Notes under the pieces: model-generated
Told to the model about the DNA's origin: nothing
Seen by the model: the letters and a program-made list of their open reading frames with translations, nothing else
Databases searched by the model: none
Origin: Prevotella sp.
GTDB lineage: Bacteria > Bacteroidota > Bacteroidia > Bacteroidales > Bacteroidaceae
NCBI GenBank assembly: GCA_017424205.1
Contig: JAFPAS010000106.1
Span: 1-7,678, forward strand
Reading direction: 5' to 3'
DNA: 7,678 nt
Translations under genes and position numbers: made by a program
In this document: positions 5,299 to 7,678 of the stretch, piece after piece
Position numbering within the stretch: position 1 is the first letter of the stretch
Layout of the letters: each line of letters starts with the position of its first letter

Positions 5299-6576
5299 AT
5301 GAAACGTATTATTCTTTTGGGCGACGGAATGGCCGACTGGCACAATGAGGAACTTGATGGCAAGACCGCATTACAGTATGCAAAGACGCCATACATGGAC
5401 CTATTGGCAAAGAACGGACGCACAGGAATGCTAAAGACAATACAGAACGGATTTCATCCTGGTTCAGAAGTAGCCAACTCTGCAATTCTCGGATACGACC
5501 AGACAGAGGTGTACGAAGGACGCGGCCCGTTAGAGGCTGCTTCGATTGGAGTAGATTTGCATCCCGACGATCTGGCTATAAGATGTAACCTTATATGCAT
5601 AGAAAACGGAAAGATAAAAAACCATTCCTGCGGACATCTCGAAACAGAGCAGGCGGATATTCTGATTAAATTCCTCCAGGAAGAACTTTCTAAGGATAAG
5701 GACATATACGAAAGGTTTGGCAGACAACGTTTCTGCTTATATACTGGCATACAATATCGGCACCTGCTTGTGGTCAGAGGCGGTAACAAACACATCATCT
5801 GCACCCCACCCCACGATGTGCCAGGAAAAGAGTGGAAGCCTCTTATGGTCAAGCCCGACATTAAAAAGAGTATGGCTGCATCGCAGACAGAATTGTCTGC
5901 TTTCGAAACAGCCGAGCTGTTAAATCTTATCATAAAGAAGTCGCAGCTTCTGCTTGAGAACCATCCTGTCAACATCAAACGAATCAGCGAGGGACAGGAT
6001 CCGGCTAATAGCGTGTGGTTTTGGTCAGGAGGATACCGACCAGACATGAAGACGTTAAAAGAAACATTTCCTGATATCTGTAGCGGTGTAGTCATCACGG
6101 CAGTAGACCTCATTCGAGGAATCGGCAAATATGCAGGCCTTAAATGTATAGATGTTGAAGGCGCTACCGGATTATACAATACAAACTACGCAGGAAAGGC
6201 GCAAGCAGCTATAGAGGCGCTGCATAGCGGTGAGGATTTCGTGTATCTGCATGTAGAGGCAAGTGACGAAGCAGGACACGAGGGAAATGCAGCATTAAAG
6301 ATTAAAACTATCGAGGATTTTGACAGATTGATAGTAAAACCTATATACGAAGCTGCACAAGAGATGGACGAACCTATTGCTATAGCTATTCTGCCTGACC
6401 ACCCTACTCCCATACGACTTCGTACACATACAAGCGAACCTGTTCCTTTCGTAATATACGCACCGGGAATAACTCCAGATGAAGTTGAAACCTACGACGA
6501 GGACAGCTGCAGACAAGGATACTACGAACTGCTGGAGAAGGATGAATTCATCAAAGCACTCATGGATATCGCATAA
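5299..6576 (+). CDS. Phosphoglycerate-mutase-superfamily protein, proposed homoserine kinase
   Basis: A complete 425-residue protein of the alkaline-phosphatase/iPGM superfamily, related to archaeal-type cofactor-independent phosphoglycerate mutase (ApgM). Metal and catalytic positions are visible: Asp9 in GDGMAD (8-13), Ser56 in PGSEVAN (54-60), then ILGYD (63-67) and GRGPLEAA (74-81), HVEASDEAGHEG (318-329) with Asp323 and His327, PDHPTP (366-371) with Asp367 and His368, and His377 in THTSEPVPF (376-384). It lies between thrA and thrC, and no GHMP-type thrB is in the window. The TIGRFAM subfamily for this context is, from memory, named 'proposed homoserine kinase'. I therefore infer that it phosphorylates homoserine to O-phosphohomoserine, although automatic annotation may call it phosphoglycerate mutase. 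The ATG at 5299 places MKRIILLGDGMAD at the N terminus as expected. The family is certain; the reaction is inferred from family and context. Confidence 0.9.
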   Translation: MKRIILLGDGMADWHNEELDGKTALQYAKTPYMDLLAKNGRTGMLKTIQNGFHPGSEVANSAILGYDQTEVYEGRGPLEAASIGVDLHPDDLAIRCNLICIENGKIKNHSCGHLETEQADILIKFLQEELSKDKDIYERFGRQRFCLYTGIQYRHLLVVRGGNKHIICTPPHDVPGKEWKPLMVKPDIKKSMAASQTELSAFETAELLNLIIKKSQLLLENHPVNIKRISEGQDPANSVWFWSGGYRPDMKTLKETFPDICSGVVITAVDLIRGIGKYAGLKCIDVEGATGLYNTNYAGKAQAAIEALHSGEDFVYLHVEASDEAGHEGNAALKIKTIEDFDRLIVKPIYEAAQEMDEPIAIAILPDHPTPIRLRTHTSEPVPFVIYAPGITPDEVETYDEDSCRQGYYELLEKDEFIKALMDIA

Positions 6577-6632
6577 ACATAATAATTTGACACAACACAA
6601 AATATTTAACACAACGCAATCATAAAACAGCA
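6577..6632 (+). other. Short AT-rich spacer before thrC
   Basis: 56 bases rich in A and in ACACAAC-like words, with no terminator hairpin and no Shine-Dalgarno. The spacing is consistent with thrC being cotranscribed with the kinase-like gene. Confidence 0.5.
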
Positions 6633-7678
6633 ATGAAATACTACTCAACAAACAAAACATCGCCTATAGCGACACTTGAAAAAGCTGTTGTAAAAGGACT
6701 CGCAGAGGATAGAGGACTATATATGCCTGAAAGAATCAAGCCACTTTCAAAAGAGTTCTATGACAATATTGAACGCATGTCGTTTCAGGAAATAGCATAC
6801 AATGTGGCAGAATGCTTCTTTGGCGAGGATATCGATGCAGAATCATTGAAGCAGATTGTATACGACACACTGCAATTTGACTGTCCGGTTGTCAGAGTGA
6901 CAGAGAATATATATACCCTTGAGCTTTTTCACGGACCGACTCTCGCATTCAAAGATGTTGGCGCACGCTTCATGGCACGCCTGCTACAGTATTTCCTCAA
7001 CAAGAAGGGTGAATATGTAGTAAACGGCAGCAATACTAAGAATAACAAGGTGAATGTTCTGGTTGCAACATCTGGCGACACCGGTTCTGCTGTGGCAAAT
7101 GGTTTCCTTGGTGTTGACGGCATACATGTCTATGTGCTATATCCAAAAGGAAAAGTATCGCCAATACAGGAATGCCAGTTTACTACTCTCGGAAAGAATA
7201 TCACTGCTTTAGAAATTGATGGCGTGTTTGATGACTGCCAGGCATTAGTTAAGAATGCCTTCATGGACAGAGAGCTTAACGAGCACATGAAACTGACATC
7301 TGCCAACTCTATCAACGTGGCGAGATTCCTGCCGCAGGCATTCTACTATTTCAATGCCTATGCACGAATGAAAGAAAAGGGCATGGCAGACAATCTTGTG
7401 ATGTGTGTGCCATCAGGCAATTTCGGAAATATATGCTCGGCACTGTTCGGCAAAAGAATGGGACTTCCTGTTAAACGATTTATTGCAGCAAATAACGCCA
7501 ACGATATATTCTATAAATATCTGCAAAGCGGAATATACGAACCTGCGGCTTCTGTACAGACGATAGCGAATGCTATGGACGTCGGCGACCCTTCTAACTT
7601 CGCACGCATATATGACCTTTACGGCGGTTCGCACAAAGACATATGCAACGACATCAGCGGAGCAACATACAACGACAC
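6633..7678 (+). CDS. thrC: Threonine synthase (N-terminal 348 residues; 3' end beyond window)
   Basis: A PLP-dependent lyase that converts O-phosphohomoserine to threonine and phosphate, the last step of the pathway. The frame from ATG 6633 is open to the window end (348 full codons), and the usual bacterial enzyme is about 430 residues, so roughly 80 are missing. The N-terminal pattern MKYYSTN fits the family. HGPTLAFKDVGARF (100-113) carries the PLP-binding Lys107. ATSGDTGSAVA (145-155) and PSGNFGN (260-266) are the phosphate- and cofactor-binding loops, and TSANSINVARFLPQ (222-235) is another family block. Conserved motifs run without interruption, so there is no sign of a frameshift. It follows the proposed homoserine kinase by 56 bases and would use its product directly. 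Identity is very secure. Confidence 0.96.
   Translation, partial: MKYYSTNKTSPIATLEKAVVKGLAEDRGLYMPERIKPLSKEFYDNIERMSFQEIAYNVAECFFGEDIDAESLKQIVYDTLQFDCPVVRVTENIYTLELFHGPTLAFKDVGARFMARLLQYFLNKKGEYVVNGSNTKNNKVNVLVATSGDTGSAVANGFLGVDGIHVYVLYPKGKVSPIQECQFTTLGKNITALEIDGVFDDCQALVKNAFMDRELNEHMKLTSANSINVARFLPQAFYYFNAYARMKEKGMADNLVMCVPSGNFGNICSALFGKRMGLPVKRFIAANNANDIFYKYLQSGIYEPAASVQTIANAMDVGDPSNFARIYDLYGGSHKDICNDISGATYND

Noticed and set aside
5454..6179. Long minus-strand open frame (241 codons) within the homoserine-kinase-like gene
   Set aside because: It is antisense to a clearly conserved protein, has no recognisable motif and has no promoter signal. It is best explained as a shadow frame.

Overview
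The window looks like a chromosomal piece of a Bacteroidales bacterium, most likely Prevotella or Bacteroides-like. The reasons are an AT-leaning base composition, start codons without clear Shine-Dalgarno sequences, TAnnTTTG-type -7 promoter elements, and the gene order thrA (fused aspartokinase-homoserine dehydrogenase), then a phosphoglycerate-mutase-superfamily 'proposed homoserine kinase', then thrC. This order is characteristic of Bacteroidetes. The genus is inferred, not demonstrated.

Layout. (1) 2-283, plus strand: the 3' end of an unrecognised gene that finishes in a very acidic tail, followed by a strong and apparently bidirectional terminator (338-372). (2) 578-2164, minus strand: a complete FAD-dependent dehydrogenase of the uncharacterised COG2509 type, convergent with gene 1. 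(3) 2165-2617: a 453-base divergent intergenic region. It holds spaced CAGCT/AGCTG dyads near a candidate promoter for the oxidoreductase, a good -7 element for thrA, and a roughly 180-nt thrA leader with two sequence-related hairpins around a possible 30-codon leader peptide. (4) 2618-5053 thrA; 5299-6576 the homoserine-kinase-like gene; 6633 to the window end, thrC, cut off by the window edge.

The three plus-strand genes cover four of the five steps from aspartate to threonine: aspartate to aspartyl phosphate (ThrA N-terminal half), semialdehyde to homoserine (ThrA C-terminal half), homoserine to O-phosphohomoserine (middle gene, by context and family) and O-phosphohomoserine to threonine (ThrC). 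Aspartate-semialdehyde dehydrogenase is not in the window.

The two most interesting places are non-coding. The thrA leader has duplicated hairpins whose inner arms could pair with each other instead, a 1:2 / 2:3 / 3:4 attenuator-like topology. The 245-base gap that splits thrA from the kinase holds a long inverted repeat with an internal hairpin and a terminator-like stem just before the kinase gene. No mobile-element genes, CRISPR array, tRNA or rRNA were seen.
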